In this document: positions 43,525 to 52,664 of the stretch, in pieces | How the letters are laid out: every line of letters starts with the position of its first letter | How positions within the stretch are numbered: position 1 is the first letter of the stretch | Assembly: GCA_015493745.1 (NCBI GenBank) | Contig: WGCN01000040.1 | Span: 1 to 53,212 of the forward strand | Reading direction: 5' to 3' | Length of the DNA stretch: 53,212 nt | Source: Calditrichales bacterium | GTDB lineage: Bacteria > Calditrichota > Calditrichia > Calditrichales > J004 | Program-made: the position numbers and the translations under genes | Notes under the pieces: model-generated | Told to the model about the DNA's origin: nothing | Databases searched by the model: none | The model's input: the letters and a program-made list of their open reading frames with translations, nothing else

Positions 43525-46500
43525 ATGGTGTTTAACTTGAATCAATTTTTAAAATCTGCCCTGTTATTTGTTGTTGCTCTGCCCCTTTCCGGGCAGGATT
43601 GGCAATTTCAAAACTTTAGCGTTAGCGACGGTCTGCCGCAATCACAGGTATATGATATCATTCAGGATCGTAACGGCTACATCTGGCTGGGCACGGCCGC
43701 CGGCCTGACGCGTTATGACGGCCATGATTTCTCTTTGTTTGACAGTCCCCCGACCCATAAAAAATCCGACGCCGTATTCGCCATACATGAAGACCCCGAA
43801 GGCCATCTGTGGCTGGGGACCATCGGCAACGGTATTATTCATATCAATGCCGGGAAACGTGACCGGCCGGAAATTAACGCCTATTTTGTAGAGGATCCCA
43901 TTGGCGGCAGCATATATGCCATTGAACAGATTGGCGATGAAATCTGGTTCGGAACGGACAGCTCGGCCATAATCATTTATCATCCCGGAAAGGGGTTTAA
44001 AAAACGGCGCTTACACCGCGATACAAACATTCACTATGTGCGCGATATCGCCTTGCAAAAGGACCGTTCCATTCTTGTAGCCATTTACGATGTGGGCCTG
44101 GCCTATATTCAAAACGGGGACACAACCATTTTTAACCGCGAATCAGGCCTGCCTGACCCTGAAATACGCAGCATTCTCCCCCTGGATGACGGCACGGTCT
44201 GGCTTGGTTGCCGTACCGGTATTTATATCATCCGCATTGAGGATAAGCAACTGACGGTTTTAAAACATTATGACCTAAGCAATGGTCTGCCATCCAACCG
44301 TATTTATCATATTATCCAAACCCGGGACGGCGCCATCTGGGCGGCGACACGCCTGGGTGCCGTAAAGTTTATCAACGGTGAACTATCCGTTTTAGACTCT
44401 TACAACGGCCTGATTAATGATAAGGTCATGCGCATTTTTCAGGACCGGGAACAGAATTTGTGGTTTGGTACCAACGGTGGTGCCAGCGAGCTGGCCCAAC
44501 AAAATTTTCTCTCTTTTACCCGCAAGCACGGACTACCCAATACCTATATCTTTTCCTTAGGTACAAAAAACGATGAAATGTGGGTTGGTGTTCAAAGCCG
44601 GGGTGTTTATAAAATAAGCCCGGATATGAAGATCGAAGAGTACCGGCCACAAGCCTTTAATCATGCATCGGTGCGGCGGTTTTATTTTGACGGCAAGGAT
44701 AGCTGGTACGGAAGCCGGGACGGCCTGTTCCATGAAAGCGGCGGAAAAATAACTCTTTACACCAAGGAAGACGGGCTCCCGGGAAATTATATCCGTGATA
44801 TCAAAAAATCCGCGGATGGTACCATCTGGCTGGCTACCAATCATGGCATTGCCCGTATCACCTCTACCGATCCGGTCAAAATAGAGACCTTTGAACCCCT
44901 TTCCAGTATCGGCTGCTGGACACTGGTGCCCATGCCCGACTCATCCGTCTGGATACCCTCCTATGGCGATGGAATCTTCCATGTAACACAGGATACCATA
45001 AGTCAATATACCGTTGAGGACGGCCTGATCAGTAATTATTATTACAGTGGCATTCTCTTCAGGGACACCCTCTGGTTTGGCGGGATCAAAGGTCTGGTTA
45101 CCTATTTTCAGGGAAAAATGGAGAACCATCCCCCGGAAACCGGATTTCCTCAAAAAACAAGCTGGGCCTTTGCCAATAGCGGTGATACAACCCTGTACAT
45201 CGGCACCTCCAAGGGATTTTACAGCTACCGGAAGGGACAGTTCCGGCATTATACCACTCCGGACGGGCTGGTGGGCGATGAACTTAATATCAATGCCATG
45301 ACCCTTGATTCCATGGGCCGTTTATGGATTGGTACCATCAGCGGCATATCGGTTTATATCCCGCAACATGACACCCCCTCGCTATACGAACCCAAGGTTA
45401 TTCTGGATAAAATAATCGCCCCCAATTATAATGGGGCTCCGCCGGAGAATTTAGTATTGAACTACAGGGAAAACTCTATCGCCTTTGAACTGGACGGCCT
45501 GTGGTACAAGGCCCCGAATTATGTACGGTTCAGTAGTTTTCTGGAAGGTTATGACAGTCACTGGAGTGAAGCCACCAGCCGTTCTTATGTTAATTATACC
45601 AACCTGCCACCCGGCGACTACCGTTTTCATGCCCGGGCCGTTAGCGGCGATGGCCTGCCCTCCCTGAACGAAGTAAACTATGCCTTTACCATCGAATCCC
45701 CTTACTGGTACTCCATGTGGTTCATCTTGTCGATGATTGCCCTTTCCGCCTCCGTGGTCATACTGTTGATTCAATGGCGCACAGCACGGGTGGAGCGCGA
45801 AAACCGTACTTTGGAAGAGATGATCGCCCGCCGTACACAGCAGCTAAACGCCTCCATGAAAAAGGAGAAAGAGGCCTCCCTGGCAAAAAGCAGATTCCTG
45901 GCCAACATGAGCCATGAAATCCGCACCCCTCTGAACGGCATCATCGGCATGAATCGACTGTTAAACGCCTCACCGCTTACCAAAGAGCAGCTGGAACTGA
46001 GTCATTACATAGATACCAGTGCCCAGTCCCTGCTGCAGATTATAAATGACATACTGGACATCTCCAAAATCGAGGCCGGAAAGGTACAGATTGAAAAGGC
46101 CCCGTTACCCCTGCGGTCAACCGTCCAAAGTTGCATGGATGTTATCGCCGGTTTTAGCTTTGAAAAAAACATCCAACTCCTTGCCACGGTGGATGTATCC
46201 CTGGCCGAACATTATCTCGGCGATGCCCTTAGATTGCGCCAGATTTTACTTAATTTTCTGGGGAACGCGGCCAAGTTCACCCAGGAAGGATATATCCAAC
46301 TGAAAATTGAAAAAATCAAAACCTTTAACGATGTGGATAAGGTTCGCTTTACGGTCAGCGATACGGGAATCGGCATTGAGCAGCAAAAGCTGGAAACCAT
46401 TTTTGAAAGTTTTACCCAGGCCGATGACACCACCGTACGAAAATTCGGTGGCACGGGTTTGGGCCTGACCATCAGCCGGGAACTGGTCACCCTCATGGAC

Positions 46501-47379
46501 GGCTCCATTGGTGTTATAAGCAAACCCGGCCGGGGTTCCTCTTTTTGGTTTGAACTGGACATGCCCCGCGCCCCCCATAAAAAGGAGGTTCAGCAGAGTG
46601 AACATCCTTCACGGGTTATATTAATCGACATACCGGATATCCTGAGCGGTGCGATACAACATCTTCTTGAAAGCCAAAACATCGCCTGGGAAAAGTGGGA
46701 TACCAAAGAATCCATACCGGAACGCACCGATGACATGATATGCATCACCGCCGGCAGGTCATGGTTAAAGGAAGCGGACTCTTTTTTCCATGATTTTAAA
46801 AAGACCGTGATTCTTTCCGACCTGTTCCACAATACCCCTACTTCCGGCGATCTGCCTGAAAATTGCATTCTTCTCAACAGTCAGCCTTTTTGTGACTGGA
46901 AGTTGCAGAATATATTAAATAACACTCCTCTTCAAGCCACCGGTTCCGGAACGGAGGTTTTATATGAAAGGCCTCTTGAATCGCTGAAAATACTGGTGGC
47001 GGAAGATAACCCTATCAATCAAAAATTGATGTCCAAAATTTTGGAACGTTTCAACTGCCGCTGGGAAATTGCCGCTAACGGCCTGGAAGCCGTGGAATAT
47101 TTTAAACAGGGTGGTTTTGATATCATCCTGATGGATGTGCAAATGCCGGAGATGGATGGCCTGGAGGCAACGCGCACCATACGCGAGTTGGAAGCAAAGA
47201 ACAGCTGTCAGGCCATCCCTATTGTGGCCTTAACGGCCAATGCCATGGCCGAGGATAAAAAACAATGTTTCGATGCCGGCATGACGGCCTACCTCTCCAA
47301 ACCCTTTACACCAAAACAGTTACAGGAAACGGTTAGGAACATCATGGCCGGGACGGCCCCTTCCGCCGTTAGTGCCTGA
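43525..47379 (+). CDS. hybrid histidine kinase with Reg_prop sensor and receiver
   Basis: A 1284-aa one-piece two-component sensor. A signal peptide (to about residue 23) is followed by two seven-bladed Reg_prop propellers (about 25-620) with units such as [17 protein letters not shown] and [13 protein letters not shown]. Then come a Y_Y_Y domain (about 640-725), a transmembrane helix (731-752), a HisKA domain with phospho-acceptor His797 ([15 protein letters not shown]) and a HATPase (about 895-1012; [13 protein letters not shown]). A degenerate receiver-like segment lies at about 1025-1140. The C-terminal receiver (about 1154-1275) has acidic E1160/D1161 and phospho-acceptor Asp1204. There is no AraC output domain. 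It probably senses polysaccharide or another extracellular ligand. Confidence 0.92.
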   Translation: MVFNLNQFLKSALLFVVALPLSGQDWQFQNFSVSDGLPQSQVYDIIQDRNGYIWLGTAAGLTRYDGHDFSLFDSPPTHKKSDAVFAIHEDPEGHLWLGTIGNGIIHINAGKRDRPEINAYFVEDPIGGSIYAIEQIGDEIWFGTDSSAIIIYHPGKGFKKRRLHRDTNIHYVRDIALQKDRSILVAIYDVGLAYIQNGDTTIFNRESGLPDPEIRSILPLDDGTVWLGCRTGIYIIRIEDKQLTVLKHYDLSNGLPSNRIYHIIQTRDGAIWAATRLGAVKFINGELSVLDSYNGLINDKVMRIFQDREQNLWFGTNGGASELAQQNFLSFTRKHGLPNTYIFSLGTKNDEMWVGVQSRGVYKISPDMKIEEYRPQAFNHASVRRFYFDGKDSWYGSRDGLFHESGGKITLYTKEDGLPGNYIRDIKKSADGTIWLATNHGIARITSTDPVKIETFEPLSSIGCWTLVPMPDSSVWIPSYGDGIFHVTQDTISQYTVEDGLISNYYYSGILFRDTLWFGGIKGLVTYFQGKMENHPPETGFPQKTSWAFANSGDTTLYIGTSKGFYSYRKGQFRHYTTPDGLVGDELNINAMTLDSMGRLWIGTISGISVYIPQHDTPSLYEPKVILDKIIAPNYNGAPPENLVLNYRENSIAFELDGLWYKAPNYVRFSSFLEGYDSHWSEATSRSYVNYTNLPPGDYRFHARAVSGDGLPSLNEVNYAFTIESPYWYSMWFILSMIALSASVVILLIQWRTARVERENRTLEEMIARRTQQLNASMKKEKEASLAKSRFLANMSHEIRTPLNGIIGMNRLLNASPLTKEQLELSHYIDTSAQSLLQIINDILDISKIEAGKVQIEKAPLPLRSTVQSCMDVIAGFSFEKNIQLLATVDVSLAEHYLGDALRLRQILLNFLGNAAKFTQEGYIQLKIEKIKTFNDVDKVRFTVSDTGIGIEQQKLETIFESFTQADDTTVRKFGGTGLGLTISRELVTLMDGSIGVISKPGRGSSFWFELDMPRAPHKKEVQQSEHPSRVILIDIPDILSGAIQHLLESQNIAWEKWDTKESIPERTDDMICITAGRSWLKEADSFFHDFKKTVILSDLFHNTPTSGDLPENCILLNSQPFCDWKLQNILNNTPLQATGSGTEVLYERPLESLKILVAEDNPINQKLMSKILERFNCRWEIAANGLEAVEYFKQGGFDIILMDVQMPEMDGLEATRTIRELEAKNSCQAIPIVALTANAMAEDKKQCFDAGMTAYLSKPFTPKQLQETVRNIMAGTAPSAVSA

Positions 47380-47398
47380 CCGCCCGGTTTTCCCCTTT

Positions 47399-48700
47399 CT
47401 ACAGCGCCTGCCCGATCAGTGTGGTACTGGTCACCTCATCGATACGCACATTGACAAAGTCACCTTTTTTATAGCCCGCACCCGGAAAGGCCACCATTTT
47501 ATTACCGTCATTTCGCCCAATAAGCTGCCCGGCTCTTTTTCCATTGCCTTCAACCAGCACGCGGAAAGTTTGCCCGATATGGGCGCGGTTACGCTCCAGG
47601 GAATGTTTTTGCTGCATCTCCACCAGGCGGATCATGCGGTCGGTCTTTTCCTCTTCGCTGACATCATCGGGAAATTTACGGGAAGCGATGGTTTGTTTAC
47701 GCTCCGAATATTTAAACATAAAGGCCGAGTCAAAACGCACTTCATCCATCACTTTCAGCGTATCCCGGAAATCCTCTTCCGTTTCGGTGGGAAAGCCGAC
47801 GATGACGTCGGTGGTCAATACGATATCGGGAATGACCTCGCGGATATGGGCGGCCATATCCAAAAACTCCCGTTGGGAATAGGTGCGGTTCATCATCTCC
47901 AGGATGCGGCTGCTGCCGGCCTGCAGGGGCAGATGTATCTGCTTACAGACATTGGGATTTTCAGCTATCACCCGCAACAGCTTTTCGGGAAAATCCTTGG
48001 GATGGGGCGATGTAAAGCGTACCCGTTCTATACCTTCCACTCCGGCGACCCTATCGATCAAATCGGCAAAGTCATAGTGTTCATATTTATAGGAGTTTAC
48101 ATTTTGCCCCAAAAGTGTAATCTGCTTAAACCCTTTGCCTGCCAGTTGCCGGGCTTCTTCAACAATATTGTCCGGCTCCCGGCTGCGCTCCCGTCCCCGG
48201 GTGTAGGGCACCACGCAAAAGGTGCAAAAATTATCGCAACCGCGCATCACGGCGATCCAGGCGTTAATCCCCTCTTCATGGGTGGGAAAAACATCGCTGT
48301 AGGTCTCAAACTCGGAAAGGGTCAGGTAAAAGTCCTTCTCCCCGGTCTGTTCCACCTTGTCCAGCATTTCCGGCAGTTTTTTATAGGCGTCCGGCCCGGC
48401 CACAATATCCACGCCCACCTTGTCTTCCAGCAGCTCCTTGCGCAGGTTTTGGGCCATGCAGCCCAGTACCCCCATGACCAGCTCTTTATTTTGACGGCGC
48501 AGCTGCTTTAACACGCTGATGCGTTGATGCACCTTTTTATGGGCGTTTTCACGCACGGAACAGGTATTGAGAAAAATAACCTGCGCCTCTTCCGGCGTTT
48601 CGGTAAAGTTATAGCCCTTGCGCCCCAGAATGGATTTGACGATTTCCGTATCGTAAACATTCATCTGGCAGCCGTATGTTTCAATATAAACCTTTTTCAA
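47399..48700 (-). CDS. miaB: tRNA-2-methylthio-N6-isopentenyladenosine synthase MiaB
   Basis: A radical-SAM methylthiotransferase that adds the methylthio group to i6A37 in tRNAs reading UNN codons. It is 433 aa. The N-terminal auxiliary cluster ligands are C11, C47 and C81, and the radical-SAM CxxxCxxC is C155, C159, C162 (GCDNFCTFCVVPYTRG). A C-terminal TRAM domain spans about 370-433. The start codon is TTG at 48700, which overlaps the mtaB stop (TTGA) and has GGGAG upstream, so translation is coupled to mtaB. Confidence 0.96.
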   Translation of the reverse strand: MKKVYIETYGCQMNVYDTEIVKSILGRKGYNFTETPEEAQVIFLNTCSVRENAHKKVHQRISVLKQLRRQNKELVMGVLGCMAQNLRKELLEDKVGVDIVAGPDAYKKLPEMLDKVEQTGEKDFYLTLSEFETYSDVFPTHEEGINAWIAVMRGCDNFCTFCVVPYTRGRERSREPDNIVEEARQLAGKGFKQITLLGQNVNSYKYEHYDFADLIDRVAGVEGIERVRFTSPHPKDFPEKLLRVIAENPNVCKQIHLPLQAGSSRILEMMNRTYSQREFLDMAAHIREVIPDIVLTTDVIVGFPTETEEDFRDTLKVMDEVRFDSAFMFKYSERKQTIASRKFPDDVSEEEKTDRMIRLVEMQQKHSLERNRAHIGQTFRVLVEGNGKRAGQLIGRNDGNKMVAFPGAGYKKGDFVNVRIDEVTSTTLIGQAL

Positions 48701-49986
48701 ACAATTTCTCCCATAACATAATCCTCTTCCCGGCGCACAAGACGCACACGCTTTATCACATTGTGCAACGGCTGTTCACCTTCCCTTACCGCCACGCGGA
48801 TATAGTTACCCGTCAGGCCAAACCAACAGCCATCCCTGTTTTCTTCAAAAAGCACGTCGTATTCACGCCCCAGATTCTCCCGGATAAACTGCATTTTACG
48901 GCGTTGTCCCAGGTCGGTCATGGAACGCATGCGCCTTTTCTTTTCATCCGGGCTGACCTTGGGTTTCATTTTATAAGAGCCGGTGCCCTTGCGATCCGAA
49001 TAGGTAAACACATGATAAAAAGAGACCGGCAGATCGGCCAGCAGGGCCTTGGAATTTTTAAAGGCCTGTTCATCCTCGCCGGGGTAGCCGACCATGATGT
49101 CCGTGCCGATGCCGATATGCGGTATTTTTTCAGCGGCATATTCTATAATTTCGCGAAAGAAGGCGGCGTCGTGTTTACGGCGCATGGAATTCAATATGCC
49201 GTCATCCCCGCTTTGCAGGGGAATATGCAGATAGGGGCAGACCACGGCGGAAGCGGCCATATAATCGATCAACTCCCGTGTAACCGTGGTCGGCTCGATG
49301 GAGCTGATACGTATGCGCTCTATACCCGGTACCTGTTCAAGGGCAGCCACCAGGTCCAGGAAGTTTTTATCCTCGTTTTTATAGGTGCCGATATTCACCC
49401 CGCTAAGCACCAGTTCACGGTGGCCCATTTCCGCCAGCTTGTGCGCCTCCTGCAGAATGTCCTGAAAATCCCTGCTGCGCGCCGGGCCGCGGGCCGTGGC
49501 GATGATGCAAAAGGAACAGACAAAGTTGCAGCCATCCTGGATTTTTATATTAGCCCGCGTATGGGTATCGTAAAAGCCAACCGATTCGATGGTAAAGCTT
49601 TCCCGGGAAATCTTGCTGCTATGCACCACACGCGGCTCGGACATTTTATCCAGCGTTTCCACATAATCGGCCAACTGCATTTTATGCTCATTGCCCATGA
49701 TCAAATCCACCCCTTCGATACGGCGGATATCCTCAACGGCCATTTGGGCGTAGCAGCCGATCACGGCCACAAAGGTATCGGGATTTTTACGCACACTCTT
49801 GCGCACGGCCTGCCGGCAGCGGGCGTCCGCCTTTTCGGTAACCGTGCAGGTATTCACAACCGTCAGATCGGCGGCCTCGCCAAAGGGCACAATCTCAAAG
49901 CCCCGGTTTTGTAAATCACGGGCAATATTGGCGGTTTCGGCCTGATTCAACCGGCATCCCAGGGTATACAATGCTGCTTTCGGCAT
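48697..49986 (-). CDS. mtaB: tRNA t6A37 methylthiotransferase MtaB
   Basis: A radical-SAM methylthiotransferase that converts t6A37 to ms2t6A37 in tRNAs reading ANN codons. It is 429 aa. The first cluster is C11 (LGCRLNQAE), C47 and C78; the radical-SAM motif is C143, C147, C150 (GCNFVCSFCIIATARGPARS). The CRLNQAE signature separates MtaB from MiaB (CQMN) and RimO. The start has GGAGAG just upstream of the ATG. It overlaps miaB by 4 bp, so the two paralogous tRNA A37 enzymes form one transcript. Confidence 0.95.
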   Translation of the reverse strand: MPKAALYTLGCRLNQAETANIARDLQNRGFEIVPFGEAADLTVVNTCTVTEKADARCRQAVRKSVRKNPDTFVAVIGCYAQMAVEDIRRIEGVDLIMGNEHKMQLADYVETLDKMSEPRVVHSSKISRESFTIESVGFYDTHTRANIKIQDGCNFVCSFCIIATARGPARSRDFQDILQEAHKLAEMGHRELVLSGVNIGTYKNEDKNFLDLVAALEQVPGIERIRISSIEPTTVTRELIDYMAASAVVCPYLHIPLQSGDDGILNSMRRKHDAAFFREIIEYAAEKIPHIGIGTDIMVGYPGEDEQAFKNSKALLADLPVSFYHVFTYSDRKGTGSYKMKPKVSPDEKKRRMRSMTDLGQRRKMQFIRENLGREYDVLFEENRDGCWFGLTGNYIRVAVREGEQPLHNVIKRVRLVRREEDYVMGEIV

Positions 49987-49996
49987 ATCTCTCCAT

Positions 49997-50128
49997 TTAA
50001 AATAAAGCCGGTAAATTTAATACATTTTCCGGCGGATTGCCATTTAAAGGTTTTACGCCGGGGAGCGGGCCCACAATATGGGATGCTCCTCCTAAAAATA
50101 CCATCGGGGCGTTGCTCCCAATGGTCAT
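49997..50128 (-). CDS. possible 43-aa small ORF upstream of mtaB
   Basis: An ATG frame of 43 codons just before mtaB whose peptide looks protein-like (segments APMVFLGGASHIVGPLPGVK and NGNPPENVLNLPALF). The stop is 10 bp before the mtaB start. It has no clear ribosome-binding site, and much of it coincides with two hairpins (50062-50089 and 50100-50125), so the apparent coding look may come from a structured intergenic element. It is too short to judge alone. Confidence 0.22.
   Translation of the reverse strand: MTIGSNAPMVFLGGASHIVGPLPGVKPLNGNPPENVLNLPALF
50062..50089. repeat. nested inverted repeat in the mtaB / acyl-CoA dehydrogenase spacer
   Basis: GGAGC (50062-50066) pairs with GCTCC (50085-50089), and inside it CCCA (50070-50073) pairs with TGGG (50079-50082). 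It stands next to a second hairpin at 50100-50125. Together they resemble an intergenic repeat unit or a leader structure. Confidence 0.35.
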
Positions 50129-50136
50129 CTTTTTTA
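50100..50136. terminator. hairpin with T-run between divergent genes
   Basis: ACCAT...ATGGT arms (50100-50104 and 50121-50125) enclose a GGG/CCC inner stem. An A5 tract precedes it and a T6 tract (50130-50135) follows shortly after, so it looks like an intrinsic terminator or attenuator usable in either direction. Because it lies upstream of both divergent genes it would have to act on leader RNAs or on a small transcript. Sequence evidence only. Confidence 0.4.
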
Positions 50137-50217
50137 CTTTTGTCCCGGTTATGCCCGTTCATAACCTTTCCGTCTTTATATTAATTCCCCTCATTTAAAT
50201 TGAAGCAAAGATGTGCC

Positions 50218-51315
50218 ATGGAAGAATATACTTTTAGTGCGGAAGAGATAGCGGAATTCAGGGAATTGGCCGGGCGGTTTTCCCGGCAAACCATTCAGCC
50301 CTATCTCAACAGTGAATTTTCCGACGGGGATATGTCAAAAATCGACGGGATTATCTCCGCCGGTAAACAGGCCGGTTTATGGGCAGACAGAGAAAACAGC
50401 CTGGGAATTTGGGGAACGGATCACAGCCATGCCGCTCTCTCCCTGGAAATGCTGAGCGCGCTGGCTTCTTCCTGCGCCGGGGTGGCTGTGCTTTTCCATT
50501 CCAACGGGCTGGCTCAACGCATTTTTTATGACGGTGGCGGCTCTTCCGGTCTTCCCCTCCTTTGCGCCTTGCAGGAAAGCGAACGACCGCCGGCCGCCAG
50601 GCTTTTTTTATCTCACAACACAACATTAAAGGATGAGGATCCTAAAGGAGTTCTGACCCGTTATTTCGTACCCGTCCCTGAAAAGTCCGGCGCGTTGATC
50701 ACCTTTACAAGGCGGAACGGTCGTATTGCCCTGGTGCTGTTCGAATTGAATAAAAGCGTCCTACAAGAGGAAAGAGTCCGCGAACGTCTGGGGCTGCGCG
50801 CCTGTCCCCTGTCCCATTTCCACATAGCCGCAAATGCCCCGGGCCTGACTTTAAGCGAAGAGGCGACGGCTTTATTACGGAAAGGCTGGTATATGCACTG
50901 GCTGGGGCTTTCGGCCATTGCCGTGGGCATCGCCCGTGGCGCGCTCAAAGCGGCGCGTGAGTACTGTCGGCAGCGTTATCAGGGTGGAACCGTCATCCGT
51001 GACCATGACGCCATACAGACCCTGCTTGTAAATGCCCAAACCGCCTTATACACGGCGGAAAGCATGCTGCAACACAACCGCGCGCTTAGCGATATCGGTC
51101 CCACGCATTTAACACAGGCGGCCATGACAAAACTTTCCGTGATGGAGCTATGCGCCTCGGCCGTTACCGATTCACTGCAAACCTTTGGCGGCTATGGCTA
51201 TATGGAAGATTTTGGCATGGAAAAACGGCTGCGCGATATGAACACATTGAGAACCATGTCCGGTTCTCCCCTTTACCTGCGCCGTTTAATATTCGAATTG
51301 AGCGAGGAGTTATAA
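50218..51315 (+). CDS. acyl-CoA dehydrogenase-like protein lacking the catalytic Glu
   Basis: A 365-aa protein with the acyl-CoA dehydrogenase fold: N-terminal helices, a shortened middle domain and C-terminal helices with the QTFGGYGYMEDFGMEKRLRD block. The catalytic base position is Ser348 (TLRTMSGSPLYL) where active enzymes, including both neighbours, have Glu in the (Y/G)EGT motif; the alignment from the RD pair is gap-free. The TEPxAGSD FAD-domain motif is absent as well. It is probably a non-catalytic partner of the enzyme encoded next: its stop shares one base with that start codon. An alternative start is ATG 50200. The ribosome-binding site is weak. Confidence 0.85.
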   Translation: MEEYTFSAEEIAEFRELAGRFSRQTIQPYLNSEFSDGDMSKIDGIISAGKQAGLWADRENSLGIWGTDHSHAALSLEMLSALASSCAGVAVLFHSNGLAQRIFYDGGGSSGLPLLCALQESERPPAARLFLSHNTTLKDEDPKGVLTRYFVPVPEKSGALITFTRRNGRIALVLFELNKSVLQEERVRERLGLRACPLSHFHIAANAPGLTLSEEATALLRKGWYMHWLGLSAIAVGIARGALKAAREYCRQRYQGGTVIRDHDAIQTLLVNAQTALYTAESMLQHNRALSDIGPTHLTQAAMTKLSVMELCASAVTDSLQTFGGYGYMEDFGMEKRLRDMNTLRTMSGSPLYLRRLIFELSEEL

Positions 51316-52631
51316 TGGAATCCCTTGAAGACAAACTACGCATGCCCAATGCCGCCAAGCGCCTCAGCGCCATCGGGCGCTGGCTGGTGGATGTACGCCC
51401 CCTTACCCTTTGGCAACGCGACACCATGACCCTGGATCGCGGTGCCCGGAAATGGCGTAAACGCGCCCTGGATTTTTCCCGCAGGCATATACGTCCCGTG
51501 GCTTTTGAGGCGGACTATCACCATAAGAATTTTGATGTGCTGCCGCTGATGAATCTGGCCGCCCGAAATGGCATGCTCTCCGTTTTAATGATCCCGCCAT
51601 TGGGACGGGCCTCCGTGCGCCCCTATTTAAAAAGCGCCGTTTTTCAGGCGGCACTGATCGGTGAGGAGTTTTCCGTGGAGAGCGGAGGTATCGGTTTGTT
51701 ATTCATGGCCCACTACCTGGGTCTGGCCCCTTTGTTGCTGGCGGGGCATATTCCTACCTATGTCCGGCACTATCTTCCCTTGCAATACAAGTCTAAAACG
51801 GAGCATCCGGTATTGATGGCCTTTGCCATCACCGAGCCCCAGGCCGGCTCCGATGTGGAGCATACGGAAGGCGGCGCCAAAGCCCGCCTGGTTACGACAG
51901 CCGAGCCGTGCGATGGCGGATATAAGCTCAACGGCAGTAAGGTGTTTATATCCAACGGTAAAATCGCCCAAAAGCTCACCCTGTTTGCCCAAATCGGTCA
52001 GGAGGGACTGGATTCCTGGACATGTTTTTTATTGGACAAAGAGATGCCGGGCCTTTCCGTGGGGCGTCAGGAGCGGAAAATGGGTCAGCGCCCCTCCGAC
52101 GCCTCCGAGATTATTTTGCAGGATGTCTTTGTCCCCCATAAAAATGTTGTCGGAAAATTACGCGACGGCTGGGCCATAAATAAAAATGTGCTTAATTACT
52201 CCCGGCCGGTGGTCGGCGCCATGGCCCTGGGGCAGGCGCGCGGGGCTTTTGAAAGAACACTGGAATTTTGCCGGGAAACCTTTTTGGGCGATAAACGGCT
52301 GCTGGATTATCAGGATGTGCAATTGCAACTGGCCGAGATGATCATACAACTTTGGGCGGCGCGCTCCATGGTATGGCACAGTTGCCGTCAGTTGCGCAGT
52401 AACCCTTCTGCCTCCGCCGCTGCCAAGGTTTTTGCCAGCGATACGGCTTACAAGGTGTGCACGATGGCCATGGAATTGATGGGGGATCACGCCTATCTGG
52501 GTAAATATGGTGTGGAAAGAGCCCTGAGGGACACACGCCTGGCTCAGATTTATGAAGGCACCAACCAAATTAACCGGCTGGCCATCATCGAACAGCAATG
52601 GGATGTTGAATTAAGCGCCGAGCCATCGTAG
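51315..52631 (+). CDS. acyl-CoA dehydrogenase, catalytic, with N-terminal extension
   Basis: A 438-aa acyl-CoA dehydrogenase with intact motifs: AFAITEPQAGSDVEH, NGSKVFISNGK and the catalytic Glu414 in QIYEGTNQINRL. It has about 45 extra N-terminal residues rich in basic side chains compared with a typical enzyme. The start ATG at 51315 overlaps the stop of the catalytically dead paralogue by one base (TAATG) and has GAGGAG upstream, so the two products are made together. A frame to 51150 lies inside the upstream gene. A heteromeric enzyme is likely. The substrate is unknown. Confidence 0.92.
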   Translation: MESLEDKLRMPNAAKRLSAIGRWLVDVRPLTLWQRDTMTLDRGARKWRKRALDFSRRHIRPVAFEADYHHKNFDVLPLMNLAARNGMLSVLMIPPLGRASVRPYLKSAVFQAALIGEEFSVESGGIGLLFMAHYLGLAPLLLAGHIPTYVRHYLPLQYKSKTEHPVLMAFAITEPQAGSDVEHTEGGAKARLVTTAEPCDGGYKLNGSKVFISNGKIAQKLTLFAQIGQEGLDSWTCFLLDKEMPGLSVGRQERKMGQRPSDASEIILQDVFVPHKNVVGKLRDGWAINKNVLNYSRPVVGAMALGQARGAFERTLEFCRETFLGDKRLLDYQDVQLQLAEMIIQLWAARSMVWHSCRQLRSNPSASAAAKVFASDTAYKVCTMAMELMGDHAYLGKYGVERALRDTRLAQIYEGTNQINRLAIIEQQWDVELSAEPS

Positions 52632-52664
52632 CTATAGAAAAAGATAAATTGACAGGGAGCTGCC

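Noticed and set aside
47372-49914. Long plus-strand frames (379 and 412 codons) opposite miaB and mtaB
   Set aside because: They mirror conserved radical-SAM genes on the other strand, have no ribosome-binding sites, and show His/Gln/Gly-rich compositions typical of antisense frames.
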